Shown: piece after piece, positions 35,649 through 43,554 of the stretch
Layout: every line of letters begins with the position of its first letter
Position numbering within the stretch: the stretch's first letter is position 1
Assembly: GCA_964593585.1 (NCBI GenBank)
Contig: CAZQIZ010000014.1
Coordinates: forward strand, 8,553-72,552
Source: JACQFV01 sp964593585
GTDB lineage: Bacteria; Zixibacteria; MSB-5A5; WJJR01
Direction: 5' to 3'
Length of the DNA: 64,000 bases
Notes under the pieces: model-generated
Databases searched by the model: none
Told to the model about the DNA's origin: nothing
The model's input: only the letters and a program-made list of their open reading frames with translations
Translations under genes and position numbers: made by a program

Positions 35649-36539
35649 ATGCCTCCGGCCTCTCGCGCCTCTGTCCTACTCCTGCTGTTGGCTGTCTTGG
35701 CGGTCGGACCGGCGGCGGTCTTCATCCGTCTGGCCGATGCCCCGCCGATCACCGTGGCCTTCTACCGCATGGTCACCGCCACACTGGCCATCGTCGGGAT
35801 TGTGATCGCGCGCGGCGGGCGCGACCTGGTCGGCATCGACACACAGGCGTTCTGGCGTTCGGTGGCCGCCGGCGTGCTGCTGGCGGCGCATTTCGCGACC
35901 TGGATCACTTCGTTGGACTACACATCAGTCGCCAATTCGGTCATCATCGTCACTACCCAACCGATCTGGGCCGCGCTCCTCGGTATCTGGTACCTGCGCG
36001 AGCGCGTGCACGCGGCGACCTTTATGGCCATCGGCCTGGCGTTGGTCGGTGTTGTCATCATTTCCGGCGGCAATCCTGAACCGGGCGGGACAACAGGCGA
36101 TCTCCTGGCATTGGTCGGCGCCGTCATGGCATCATCCTACATGGTGGTCGGCCGCCAGGTGCGCCGTACGGTCTCGACGCTTGGATATGTGCTCGTCGCC
36201 TACGGCACCGCGGCTATCGCGCTGGGGTGTGTCGCTCTCCTCATCGACACGCCGTTGACAGGGTTGTCGGGGACATCCTGGTTCTGGATCATCGCCGCCG
36301 GATTGGGGCCCTCGGTGATCGGGCACACGCTCTACAACCGATCATTGCGCGAGTTTTCGGCGCATGCGGTGGCGACCACGATCCTGGGCGGGGAGACTCT
36401 GGTAGCCACCGTTCTGGCGGCGCTGGTGCTGTCGGAATTCCCAAGCCCGTGGGCGTATCTCGGTGCCGTTCCGATCGCGATTGGGGTGGTGTGGACATTG
36501 CGGTTGGAGCGGAATCGCGTGTTGGTGGAAGAGACGTAG
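35649..36539 (+). CDS. DMT-superfamily (EamA) transporter
   Basis: A 296-residue inner-membrane protein with ten predicted helices in two EamA repeats (about residues 8-137 and 147-285). The family's AAHFATWITSLDYTSVANS segment opens helix 3/4, and LGPSVIGHTLYNRSL lies in the second half. Substrate (metabolite or drug export) cannot be predicted. Confidence 0.88.
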   Translation: MPPASRASVLLLLLAVLAVGPAAVFIRLADAPPITVAFYRMVTATLAIVGIVIARGGRDLVGIDTQAFWRSVAAGVLLAAHFATWITSLDYTSVANSVIIVTTQPIWAALLGIWYLRERVHAATFMAIGLALVGVVIISGGNPEPGGTTGDLLALVGAVMASSYMVVGRQVRRTVSTLGYVLVAYGTAAIALGCVALLIDTPLTGLSGTSWFWIIAAGLGPSVIGHTLYNRSLREFSAHAVATTILGGETLVATVLAALVLSEFPSPWAYLGAVPIAIGVVWTLRLERNRVLVEET

Positions 36540-36717
36540 CGGGGAATCGGGCTTGAGTGCACTACCTGGATACGGGCCCACGCGAAAACCAAAACTTCAA
36601 CACACATTCCTCGTGCACGACTGGCGGAGGCACTACATCGCCCCCGCGGAAGCAGGTGCCTGGACCGCAGTAGCAAGTGGCTGAATTCCCACTTTCGCGG
36701 GAAGAAAGGCGTAGCGC

Positions 36718-37578
36718 CTAATAGGATTCGTCCGGACCGGGGAATTTGCGCGCGCGGACATCGTCGCGGAAGCGCGTGAAGGCGTCCTTCATCGCCAACG
36801 ACAACTCCGCATACCGCCGCACAAACTTCGGACGGAAATCGGGGAAGAGCCCCAACAGATCGTTGGTGACCAGTATCTGGCCATCGCATCCGACCCCCGC
36901 GCCGATGCCGATGGTGGGGATTTCGATGGCCTGACTGATCTCCGCGGCCAGACCCGCCGGAATACTCTCCAGCACAATGGAAAAGCAGCCGGCCTCGGCC
37001 AGCGCCTGCGCCGACTCCATGAGGTACTGATGCTCCTCATCGGATTTCCCCTGAACCGAGTAGCCGCCGAATCGGTGCACCGACTGCGGCACCAAGCCGA
37101 TGTGGCCCATGACCGGGATGCCGGCCTCGATTACGCGTTTGACCGTCGGCACCATCGGCAACCCGCCCTCGAGCTTGACCGCGGCCGCCCCGGCTTCCTT
37201 GAGGAATCGCCCGGCATTGCGCACCGCCTCGTCGGCATTCACCTGGTAGGACATAAACGGCATGTCGGCGATGACCAGCGCATGCCGGACCGCGCGCGCC
37301 ACCGCGCGGGTGTGGTAGATCATCTGATCAACCGTGATCGAAAGCGTGGTCTCCTCGCCATAGAAGACCATGTTGGCCGAATCGCCGACGAGGACACCGT
37401 CCAGGCCGCATTCATCGAGGAATCGAGCGGTGTAATAGTCGTAGGCGGTCAGCATCGCGATCGGATGCCCGGCTTTCTTCATCCGCACGAGATCGGTCAC
37501 GGTAACCGGCTTGTCGCTCAACATGCCCTTTGCCTTGCCGGCGGCGATTCCCGCCTGTCGCGGTGATACAGTCGACAT
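36718..37578 (-). CDS. panB: 3-methyl-2-oxobutanoate hydroxymethyltransferase
   Basis: A 286-residue TIM-barrel enzyme of pantothenate synthesis. MLTAYDYYTAR at the N-terminus, VLVGDSANMVFYG (Mg-binding Asp), MPFMSYQ, VKLEGG and MGHIGLVPQSVHRFGGYSVQGK are all present. ATG 37578 with GAGG 6 bases upstream is preferred; GTG 37602 is possible. It is last in the minus-strand cluster that starts at the class II aldolase. Confidence 0.95.
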   Translation of the reverse strand: MSTVSPRQAGIAAGKAKGMLSDKPVTVTDLVRMKKAGHPIAMLTAYDYYTARFLDECGLDGVLVGDSANMVFYGEETTLSITVDQMIYHTRAVARAVRHALVIADMPFMSYQVNADEAVRNAGRFLKEAGAAAVKLEGGLPMVPTVKRVIEAGIPVMGHIGLVPQSVHRFGGYSVQGKSDEEHQYLMESAQALAEAGCFSIVLESIPAGLAAEISQAIEIPTIGIGAGVGCDGQILVTNDLLGLFPDFRPKFVRRYAELSLAMKDAFTRFRDDVRARKFPGPDESY

Positions 37579-37642
37579 GATCTGCCTCGCATCCTCCTGC
37601 ACCCGGAATACGAGGGAAATCTACGATTTGCCGGGGGGTAAA

Positions 37643-38290
37643 TCAATCGGCGGTGGGTTGGCCGCCGGCCCAGGAATCGGCCTCGCCCATGAGGTAGGTC
37701 TTGGCGCCACGTGTGCCGAGAATCCGCTCGAAGAGGGCGTTTTTGGCCTTGTCCGACGCCAGCCAGGACGTCGAGGCGGTGCGCACTACCAGAAGCGGCG
37801 CGGTGTCATACGCGAAGAAGTGGTGGTTGAATCCGGCGATCAGATCGCGCCAACGCGCCGGGTCGACATTCTTGTCCAGCGCACGCAGTGTCTCCAACAG
37901 GTCTTCTTCCGGTCCCTGCAGGTAGACAACCAGATCCAGCGTCACCGGCGGCGGGACAATCACCGCGGCGATCTTCTGGTAGAGCGTCCAATCCTTCTCC
38001 GCCAACAGCGCCCGTGCCCAGAGTCGATGGGTCTCGAAGATGTAGTCGGTGACAATCTGCTCGCGGAACAGGTCGGTGCCGATCAGGCCATGCGCCCAAT
38101 TGTAGCGGTCGATCAGAATCTGCAGGAGCGATGACAGATGCGACGCGCGTCCGCCGGCCAGCGTCACCGGTTCCTCGGCGCAGGCGGCATACCAGCCGGG
38201 CTGGTTGCCGATCCATTGGGCAAACTCGGTGTGTCCCGAGCCGGGGAGTCCCTCGATGGCGATGAGGCGGCGGTTGGGGGGCGCGGTCAT
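37643..38290 (-). CDS. Deoxynucleoside kinase-like protein with altered P-loop
   Basis: A 215-residue protein of the dNK/thymidylate kinase-like family: IAIEGLPGSG at the N-terminus, EEP, QILIDRYNWAHGL, VTDYIFETHRLWA, LYQKI, VVYLQGPEEDLLETLR and NHHFFAYDTAPLLVV. The P-loop reads GLPGSGHT, with His20 where GxxGxGK(T/S) has Lys, and the Arg-rich LID is reduced to LRALDKNVD. It is probably inactive or has changed chemistry. Genes of this family follow folK in many FCB bacteria, as here (9-base gap). Confidence 0.78.
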   Translation of the reverse strand: MTAPPNRRLIAIEGLPGSGHTEFAQWIGNQPGWYAACAEEPVTLAGGRASHLSSLLQILIDRYNWAHGLIGTDLFREQIVTDYIFETHRLWARALLAEKDWTLYQKIAAVIVPPPVTLDLVVYLQGPEEDLLETLRALDKNVDPARWRDLIAGFNHHFFAYDTAPLLVVRTASTSWLASDKAKNALFERILGTRGAKTYLMGEADSWAGGQPTAD

Positions 38291-38299
38291 CGGGAATAA

Positions 38300-38872
38300 T
38301 CAGGTCCGGGGCGCGTACGTTGTCGGCAAGGTGTCGGCCACCACGCCGAGAATCTGGTCAGACGGCGGCAACGCCGCAAGCAGTTCCCGCATCGACAGCC
38401 CCAGTTCCGGATGGGTTTGTTCGGCGTCCAGGTCGCAAAGCGGACGCAGGACAAACTCGCGCTGGTGCATAAATGGATGGGGCACGACCAGGGTGTCGTT
38501 CTGGAAGACCAGATCGTCATACAGCAGGATGTCGAGGTCGATGGTGCGCGAACCGGTCCGTGCGCCGGCCCTTGCCCCGGCCGGAGCGGGGGAGCGCCCC
38601 AGCGCGATCTCGATCTCCTGCAAGACCGCCAGCAATTGCACCGGGGAGAGACAGACCTCCAGAGCGAAGACGGTGTTGAAGAAGTTGTCCGGTCCGGCCG
38701 GTCCGACCGGTCGTGTCTCGTAGATCGGGGCACAGCTCAGCGCGCGGATCCCGGCGGTATCCTGCAGGCGGTGCGCCGCTTCAGCGATGTTTCCCATGCG
38801 GTCGCCGAGATTGGAGCCGGCGCCGACAAAGACTCGGCTGGGCCGGAAGCAGGGGTGGGCGGACTCCATCAC
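38300..38872 (-). CDS. folK: 6-hydroxymethyl-dihydropterin pyrophosphokinase
   Basis: A 190-residue enzyme of folate synthesis. VFVGAGSNLGDR, PIYETRPVGP, FFNTVFALE, the metal- and ATP-binding RTIDLDILLYDD and VPHPFMHQREFVLRPL are complete HPPK motifs. It overlaps folB by 4 bases, giving coupled translation. Confidence 0.95.
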   Translation of the reverse strand: MMESAHPCFRPSRVFVGAGSNLGDRMGNIAEAAHRLQDTAGIRALSCAPIYETRPVGPAGPDNFFNTVFALEVCLSPVQLLAVLQEIEIALGRSPAPAGARAGARTGSRTIDLDILLYDDLVFQNDTLVVPHPFMHQREFVLRPLCDLDAEQTHPELGLSMRELLAALPPSDQILGVVADTLPTTYAPRT

Positions 38873-39261
38873 GTCGCTTTGCGCCGTCTGGGTGCGGCGG
38901 GCTTGTCATGCGCCGAATCGTATTCGACTTCGATGTAATCGAGGTTGCCGGGAATCGGCGGGATACGTTTGCGCACCCGCACAACGACCCGTTTCGGCTT
39001 GAAATCGGCGAGCAACTTGGTGGCGATCCGTGTGGCCACGGTCTCCAGGAGGTTGAAACGGTTGCGCCCGACAATCTCCTCCACCACGGCGTAGACGCGG
39101 GTGTAGTTCTTGGTGTCGGCGAGTTTGTCGCTGCGGGCGGCGCGGGCGATGTCGATGTCCAATTCGCAATCGACCTCGAAACGGCGGCCGGTCTCGCGTT
39201 CGGCCTTCGAGACGCCGTGATAGCCGTAGAAGGTCATGTTGTGCAGACGGATGGTGGCCAC
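38869..39261 (-). CDS. folB: Dihydroneopterin aldolase
   Basis: A 130-residue enzyme that cleaves dihydroneopterin, the step before FolK. Start GTG at 39261 (AGGA 8 bases upstream) gives the family N-terminus ATIRLHNMTFYGYHGV. The catalytic Glu in GYHGVSKAE and Lys in the C-terminal strand region are in place, as is the FNLLETVATRIA helix. The C-terminus carries a basic tail. Confidence 0.93.
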   Translation of the reverse strand: MATIRLHNMTFYGYHGVSKAERETGRRFEVDCELDIDIARAARSDKLADTKNYTRVYAVVEEIVGRNRFNLLETVATRIATKLLADFKPKRVVVRVRKRIPPIPGNLDYIEVEYDSAHDKPAAPRRRKAT

Positions 39262-39269
39262 GGGCGGTC

Positions 39270-40496
39270 CTATTTCTCGTCGGAGTGACGGCGCAGACGC
39301 GCGCCGATGTGGCGTGGGCGCGGCAGACGGCGCTGATAGATGCGGACATGGCGGCGCCAGCGGTCGACGACCTTCTGCGCCAGCGCCGGGTCTTCGGGAA
39401 TGGTGACGCGGATGTACCCTTCGCCGCCTTCGCCGAAATCGGTGCCCGGCGCGACGAGCACGCCGGTGCGGCGCAAAAGCCGGCGGCAAAAGGCCTCGGC
39501 CCCCACCCGGGCGCGCACCCGTACCCAGAGATAGGGGGAAGTCGCCGCCGCCATAGGTTCCCAGTCCAGTTCGCTCATCATCTCGCACAGCAAGCGATGC
39601 GACGGCGCCAGTCGCTCGAGGCGTGCGCGAATCGGCGCGTCCCCCTCCAGCAGCAGCCGACAGGCGGCGTTTACCATTCCCTGCGGCAGCGACCAGCGTC
39701 CCGCCTCGGTCAGGAAGGCGACCGCCGAAACCGCCTCGCGGTTGCCGGCCACCAGCGCCAGCGGCAGATCGGGACGACCGAAGTTGGTGTCGAGCGCGGC
39801 GATTTCGACGCCGACGCCGGTGGCGTACGACGCCGACAGAAACGACGGGGGCCGTGTCTGCGCGTCGTAGGGGAAGGCAAAGGCGGCATCGGAGACAACC
39901 AATGTCTGGTGCTTGCGCGCGAAGGCCACCGCCTCGGCAAAGAGGGTAGCATCGGCTTGAGCGGCGGTGGGGTTGTGCGGATAGGACAGCACAATCAACC
40001 GGGTCCGTCCGACCAGCCGTTCGGCCAGCGCCGCGAAACGGGGACGATAGGCGCTGGCGTCGCTTAGATGGTACGGCACCACGCCGCCGCCGGCCATGAC
40101 GATGGCGCCGCGGTAAAACGCTGCGCCCGGATCGGGCAGCAACGCCATGTCTCCCGCCTCGACAAATGACAGCGAGAGCAGCGTCATGCCGATGACGGCA
40201 TTGGGAACGAAGGTGATTTCGGATTCGGGGTCGAGCGTGACGCCGAAGCGATGCTCATACCAGTGCGCCGCCGCTTCCCGCAGCGCGGCAAGCTGCTCGG
40301 TCGTGGCCGGCTGCCATCCGGCGGCGTCCGTTCCGGTCGCGCTGATTTGACGGCCGGCGGAAACACGCGACAGGTCGATGATCTCGACGCCGCGGCGGCG
40401 CAGACGCTCGGCGATGCGCGCCAGATCCTGCGAGGGGACCGCCAGCCGCTGCAGACGGTCGGTCCGGTCGAGAAAGATGCGTCGTCCGATGCTCAC
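39270..40496 (-). CDS. Class I/II aminotransferase homologue lacking the PLP lysine
   Basis: A 408-residue fold-type I protein. PDPGAAFY, YPHNPTAA (Asn175) and VSDAAFAFPYD (Asp203) are conserved and it matches LL-diaminopimelate/alanine-type aminotransferases over the whole length. In the motif that normally reads SLSKTxNMTGWRIGFAVGN the sequence is ALDTNFGRPDLPLALVAGN, so the Schiff-base Lys is Thr237 and the phosphate-binding Arg is gone, without any gap. The C-terminal carboxylate-binding Arg region GEGYIRV remains. Most likely a pseudoenzyme. It ends 8 bases before folB. Confidence 0.85.
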   Translation of the reverse strand: MSIGRRIFLDRTDRLQRLAVPSQDLARIAERLRRRGVEIIDLSRVSAGRQISATGTDAAGWQPATTEQLAALREAAAHWYEHRFGVTLDPESEITFVPNAVIGMTLLSLSFVEAGDMALLPDPGAAFYRGAIVMAGGGVVPYHLSDASAYRPRFAALAERLVGRTRLIVLSYPHNPTAAQADATLFAEAVAFARKHQTLVVSDAAFAFPYDAQTRPPSFLSASYATGVGVEIAALDTNFGRPDLPLALVAGNREAVSAVAFLTEAGRWSLPQGMVNAACRLLLEGDAPIRARLERLAPSHRLLCEMMSELDWEPMAAATSPYLWVRVRARVGAEAFCRRLLRRTGVLVAPGTDFGEGGEGYIRVTIPEDPALAQKVVDRWRRHVRIYQRRLPRPRHIGARLRRHSDEK

Positions 40497-40499
40497 AAC

Positions 40500-41243
40500 T
40501 CAGCCGCCATATCCCGAAGGTTTTCCGCCCGGCGCCGATGTGGTACCCACCTGGCAGTGCCCGCAGACCGGAGTGGCGGCGCCGGCAAACCGCGAGTGCA
40601 GGTTCTGCGACAAGGCCAGCAATTCATCGACCTGCTTGCAAGTCAATTCATCCACCGAGCCGAGACTGCGCGCCAGGTGCACGATCATCGCGAAGCGCTC
40701 GACGGTCTCCATCTTACGGAACGCCGACTCCAAGTCGGGCCCCAATGTTAATACGCCGTGATTCTTTAGAAGGAAGGCATCGAACTTTTCGAGATAGCCC
40801 TCGATCGATGCGCCCACCTGCGGCGTCGACGGCGTGGCATACTCGGCCAGCGGCACCGCGCCGAGCGTGGCGACCACTTCCGGAAGGATGCAATCGGCCA
40901 GGGGGATGCCGGCGACGGCGAAGGCGGTGGCGTACGGCGGATGGGCATGCACCGCCGCCATGACATCGGGACGCTTGCGCATCACGGTCAGATGCATGCC
41001 GTATTCGGTGCTGGGACGATTGCCGCCCTGCGACTTTTTCCCCTCGGGCGTGATGACCACCATGTCTTCGGGGTTCATGCGTCCCTTGCAGAATCCCGCC
41101 GGCGTGATGAGGATGTTGCCGTCGGGCAGACGGGCGGACAGGTTCCCCTCGGCGGCGACCACCAGCCCGCGGTCGTAGAGGCGACGGCCGATGTCGACCA
41201 TCTCGCGGCGCAGGGCAAATGGCGATCTTGCAACTTGAACCAT
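40500..41243 (-). CDS. Class II aldolase/adducin family protein
   Basis: A protein of about 247 residues of the fuculose-/ribulose-phosphate aldolase fold. Features: AEGNLSARL (substrate loop), ILITPAGFCKG, catalytic-type Glu in PSTEYGMH, zinc ligands in AAVHAHPPYATA and the third His in LLKNHGVLTLG. The substrate cannot be deduced. ATG 41243 is chosen although no Shine-Dalgarno is visible; TTG at 41279 is possible. The C-terminal tail contains CGHC. It ends 3 bases before the aminotransferase-like gene. Confidence 0.88.
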   Translation of the reverse strand: MVQVARSPFALRREMVDIGRRLYDRGLVVAAEGNLSARLPDGNILITPAGFCKGRMNPEDMVVITPEGKKSQGGNRPSTEYGMHLTVMRKRPDVMAAVHAHPPYATAFAVAGIPLADCILPEVVATLGAVPLAEYATPSTPQVGASIEGYLEKFDAFLLKNHGVLTLGPDLESAFRKMETVERFAMIVHLARSLGSVDELTCKQVDELLALSQNLHSRFAGAATPVCGHCQVGTTSAPGGKPSGYGG

Positions 41244-41345
41244 CGCAACAATTAAGACGGTCGCGCCGGGGTGAATCAATCGCTTTGTCAGTGGATTGCC
41301 AGACGGCTTGACCCCGGTCAGGGATATTCGTTAGTCTGTGGCACG

Positions 41346-41633
41346 ATGGACACCGGCCGTCCCCATTGCTGGAGTTGCGGCGAACCGTATGAGTTCGACG
41401 GCAAGATCGCGCGCGGCCAGGAATGCGAGAAATGCGCCGCCTGGCTGCGCTGCTGCCGCAACTGCCAGTTCTTCGATGAGTTTGCGCCCGGCCAGTGCCG
41501 CGAGCCGCAGGCCGATCTGCAGGCGGACAAGGAAGCCGCAAACGCCTGCGATTACTTCCGTCCCGCCGGCCTCGGACCCGCCTCGAAGTCAAGCAAATCC
41601 AAAAACGATTTCGACAATTTGTTTAAGGACTGA
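41346..41633 (+). CDS. Small Cys-rich, probably zinc-binding protein
   Basis: A 95-residue protein with HCWSCGE, QECEKCAAW, CCRNCQFF and CREPQAD, then a CDYFRP motif: nine Cys in about 70 residues, arranged as zinc-ribbon-like pairs. No enzyme motif. Conserved small proteins of this layout occur in Deltaproteobacteria and related candidate phyla from memory of the family; the function is unknown. Divergent from the aldolase gene. Confidence 0.65.
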   Translation: MDTGRPHCWSCGEPYEFDGKIARGQECEKCAAWLRCCRNCQFFDEFAPGQCREPQADLQADKEAANACDYFRPAGLGPASKSSKSKNDFDNLFKD

Positions 41634-41667
41634 TCGGCGACGATCATCCGATTTTTGCAGACAGCGA

Positions 41668-41695
41668 TTGCGTTGCGGGCCGTCGCGTCTATATT
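41668..41695 (+). promoter_or_regulatory. Sigma-70-like promoter of the 6S-like RNA
   Basis: TTGCGT (41668-41673), 16-base spacer, TATATT (41690-41695). Predicted start near 41702. Confidence 0.6.
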
Positions 41696-41701
41696 GCGAT
41701 T

Positions 41702-41890
41702 GAGGCCGACGGAGAGATGCATTTGAAGAACCCTTTACAAATGTTCCAATGAAGGCTGCCCCAGTCGGGTTGAGTTGCTTGCCGTGACCTCTGCCAAACG
41801 GAGTAGCGAGGACAAAAAACTCGATGCGGCTTTAAACCGCCTTTACCGTATTTGTGTGTTGTAGGCGTTCTTCAAATCGACTCTCTCGAC
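41702..41890 (+). ncRNA. ssrS: Probable 6S RNA (long closing stem, central bubble, terminal stem)
   Basis: No protein gene fits this stretch, yet it has its own promoter and a strong terminator. The ends pair extensively: GAGAG (41712-41716) with CTCTC (41881-41885), and ATTTGAAGAAC (41721-41731) with GTTCTTCAAAT (41867-41877). A second helix is ACAAAT (41737-41742) with ATTTGT (41850-41855). Then comes an unpaired region whose 3' side holds a small hairpin, GCGG-CTTTAAA-CCGC (41826-41840). An inner stem, TTGAGTT (41770-41776) with AACTCGA (41818-41824), closes the terminal part. Size of about 185 bases and this architecture match 6S RNA, which mimics an open promoter and binds RNA polymerase. 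The call rests on structure, not on sequence identity. Confidence 0.6.
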
Positions 41891-41899
41891 TGGCCCACG

Positions 41900-41933
41900 C
41901 CGCCCCGGTGCAAACCGGGGCGGTTTGTTTTTT
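41900..41933 (+). terminator. Rho-independent terminator of the 6S-like RNA
   Basis: CCGCCCCGGT (41900-41909) and ACCGGGGCGG (41914-41923), perfect 10-bp stem with GCAA tetraloop, followed by TTTGTTTTTT. Confidence 0.93.
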
Positions 41934-41990
41934 GGGACACCGAAAGCGCGTTGATTCGCGATATTGGGTGGGCAACGAGAGGTTGTGGCC

Positions 41991-42689
41991 ATGAAAAGGA
42001 GCAAACGAACGGCCCTGGTGACCGGCGGCAACCGCGGCATCGGGCTGGAGGTGTGCGCGCAATTGTCCCGGAAGGGGCTTGATGTCATCCTCGCGGCGCG
42101 CAATCCCACCCTCGGCGAAAAGGCGATGGACCAACTGGAACGACGCGGCTTGCCGGTGGCATTGATTACTCTCGATGTCACCGACGCGCGCAGCATCGAC
42201 CGTGCGCTGGCCCGGCTGGAGCGTCAGGGGATCGCGATCGATGTGCTGGTCAACAACGCCGGGGTCTATCCGCAGGGCAGCGCGCTTAGTTCACCGGAGG
42301 CGCATTTCCGCGAGACCATGGAAGCGCACTTCTTCGGGCCGCTACGTCTGTCGCGCGCCCTGATTCCCGGGATGCAGAAGCGCAAGTTTGGACGGATTGT
42401 GAATGTCTCCTCCGGCTCCGGCTCCTTCGGCGAGGGGCTGGAGGGCCCGGCGGCCTACTGCATTTCGAAGGCGGCGATGAACGCCTTCACTGTCAAACTG
42501 GCGGAGGCGGCGGGACGGTACATCAAGGTCAATACCCTCTGCCCGGGGTGGGTGCGCACACGCATGGGCGGACCGAGGGCGACACGGGGCGTGGTCAAGG
42601 GCGCCGAGACCATCATCTGGCTGGCCACACTGCCGGAGGATGGGCCATCCGGCAAATTCTGGCGGGATAAGAAAGAGATAGCGTGGTGA
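41991..42689 (+). CDS. Short-chain dehydrogenase/reductase
   Basis: A 232-residue Rossmann enzyme. The cofactor motif is TGGNRGIG at residue 11, followed by VLVNNAG, the catalytic Ser in VNVSSGSGSF and the YCISK catalytic Tyr/Lys pair. The Arg after the first strand region (AARN) suggests NADP preference. It resembles carbonyl-reductase-like SDRs; substrate unknown. ATG 41991 has GAGAGG 8 bases upstream. It starts after the RNA terminator, so it is separately transcribed or depends on read-through. Confidence 0.88.
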   Translation: MKRSKRTALVTGGNRGIGLEVCAQLSRKGLDVILAARNPTLGEKAMDQLERRGLPVALITLDVTDARSIDRALARLERQGIAIDVLVNNAGVYPQGSALSSPEAHFRETMEAHFFGPLRLSRALIPGMQKRKFGRIVNVSSGSGSFGEGLEGPAAYCISKAAMNAFTVKLAEAAGRYIKVNTLCPGWVRTRMGGPRATRGVVKGAETIIWLATLPEDGPSGKFWRDKKEIAW

Positions 42690-42780
42690 ATCTGCCGCGG
42701 TCCGCCAATGACCACGATGCGATCAACTCCACAGGGGCTGATCGCCCGCCACGCCGCATCATGCTCGCGTGGTCAACGGA

Positions 42781-43554
42781 CTAACGCGCGGCCTGGCTGC
42801 GCTGGCGCTGTTCCAGATAGATGAAGAAGCCGGCCTGCTCCAGCAAGTCGTGGTGCGGCCGCAGGAGGACATACAGTTCCTCCTCGGCCAGCGGGCGCTG
42901 TGTTTCCAGCGATTCGAGGAAGGCGTCGATCATCGCGGCGATGGCCTGCATGGTGGCGGCGTTGCCGGCGAGGGTCTGACCCTTGCGCACCTGCAGACGT
43001 CCGGCGGCATCGACCATGATGGCGTCGAGGGTGCCGTTGGTGTTGGCCGCTTCACGGGCCCTGCGCCAGTCGTTGGCCAAACGGAGCCGTCCGCGCGAAT
43101 CGGCCAGCTGGTCGGTCAACGCGCCACAGGCGGTCACCAGGCGCAGAATGGGTTCAGCGCCGTTGGCGGCGGTTCGGGTGGATGCGCCGCCACGCTGGTT
43201 GCCGGCCGGTGCGGCCGCGTCGCCCCCCTGCGCCAGCGCGCGGGCGATCGAGCCAAACTTGGAGTTGACCACCTGTTCGCACTGACGGGTTTCGGTGTCG
43301 GGCAGGGTGGTGAGGAACAGCAGAAACTCGGGCTGATTGTACAGATGCACGACTACGCGCTCAAAGCGCAGCGCCAGACGGGTGAAGCCGCGCAGGCGCT
43401 GGTAGGTGTTTGAAACCAGGTCGCGCAGGTACTGAGTGTGCCGGTCGCTGAAGGCGGCCGGGAACAGGTGCTCGATCTTCCCGGTGCGTTTGGCGATCAC
43501 CGCCACGCCGGTCACGCCCGCCAGGGCGCGGATGTCAGACAGGATCTGTCGCAT
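42781..43554 (-). CDS. Roadblock/LC7-like domain protein (unknown)
   Basis: A 257-residue protein. Residues 1-108 follow the roadblock/LC7 pattern: an amphipathic helix (RQILSDIRAL), GVTGVAVIAKRTGKIEHLFP, a second helix, RFERVVVHLYN and FLLFLTTL. After a polar linker (about 108-130) is a second region with LDAIMVDAAGRL that could be another roadblock-like unit. No catalytic motif. It overlaps the upstream gene by 20 bases, so the two are co-expressed. Confidence 0.55.
   Translation of the reverse strand: MRQILSDIRALAGVTGVAVIAKRTGKIEHLFPAAFSDRHTQYLRDLVSNTYQRLRGFTRLALRFERVVVHLYNQPEFLLFLTTLPDTETRQCEQVVNSKFGSIARALAQGGDAAAPAGNQRGGASTRTAANGAEPILRLVTACGALTDQLADSRGRLRLANDWRRAREAANTNGTLDAIMVDAAGRLQVRKGQTLAGNAATMQAIAAMIDAFLESLETQRPLAEEELYVLLRPHHDLLEQAGFFIYLEQRQRSQAAR

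Noticed and set aside
41634..41990. A small protein gene in the spacer between the Cys-rich gene and the SDR
   Set aside because: Short frames there have no ribosome binding site and cross the terminator. The paired ends, promoter and terminator fit a structural RNA better.
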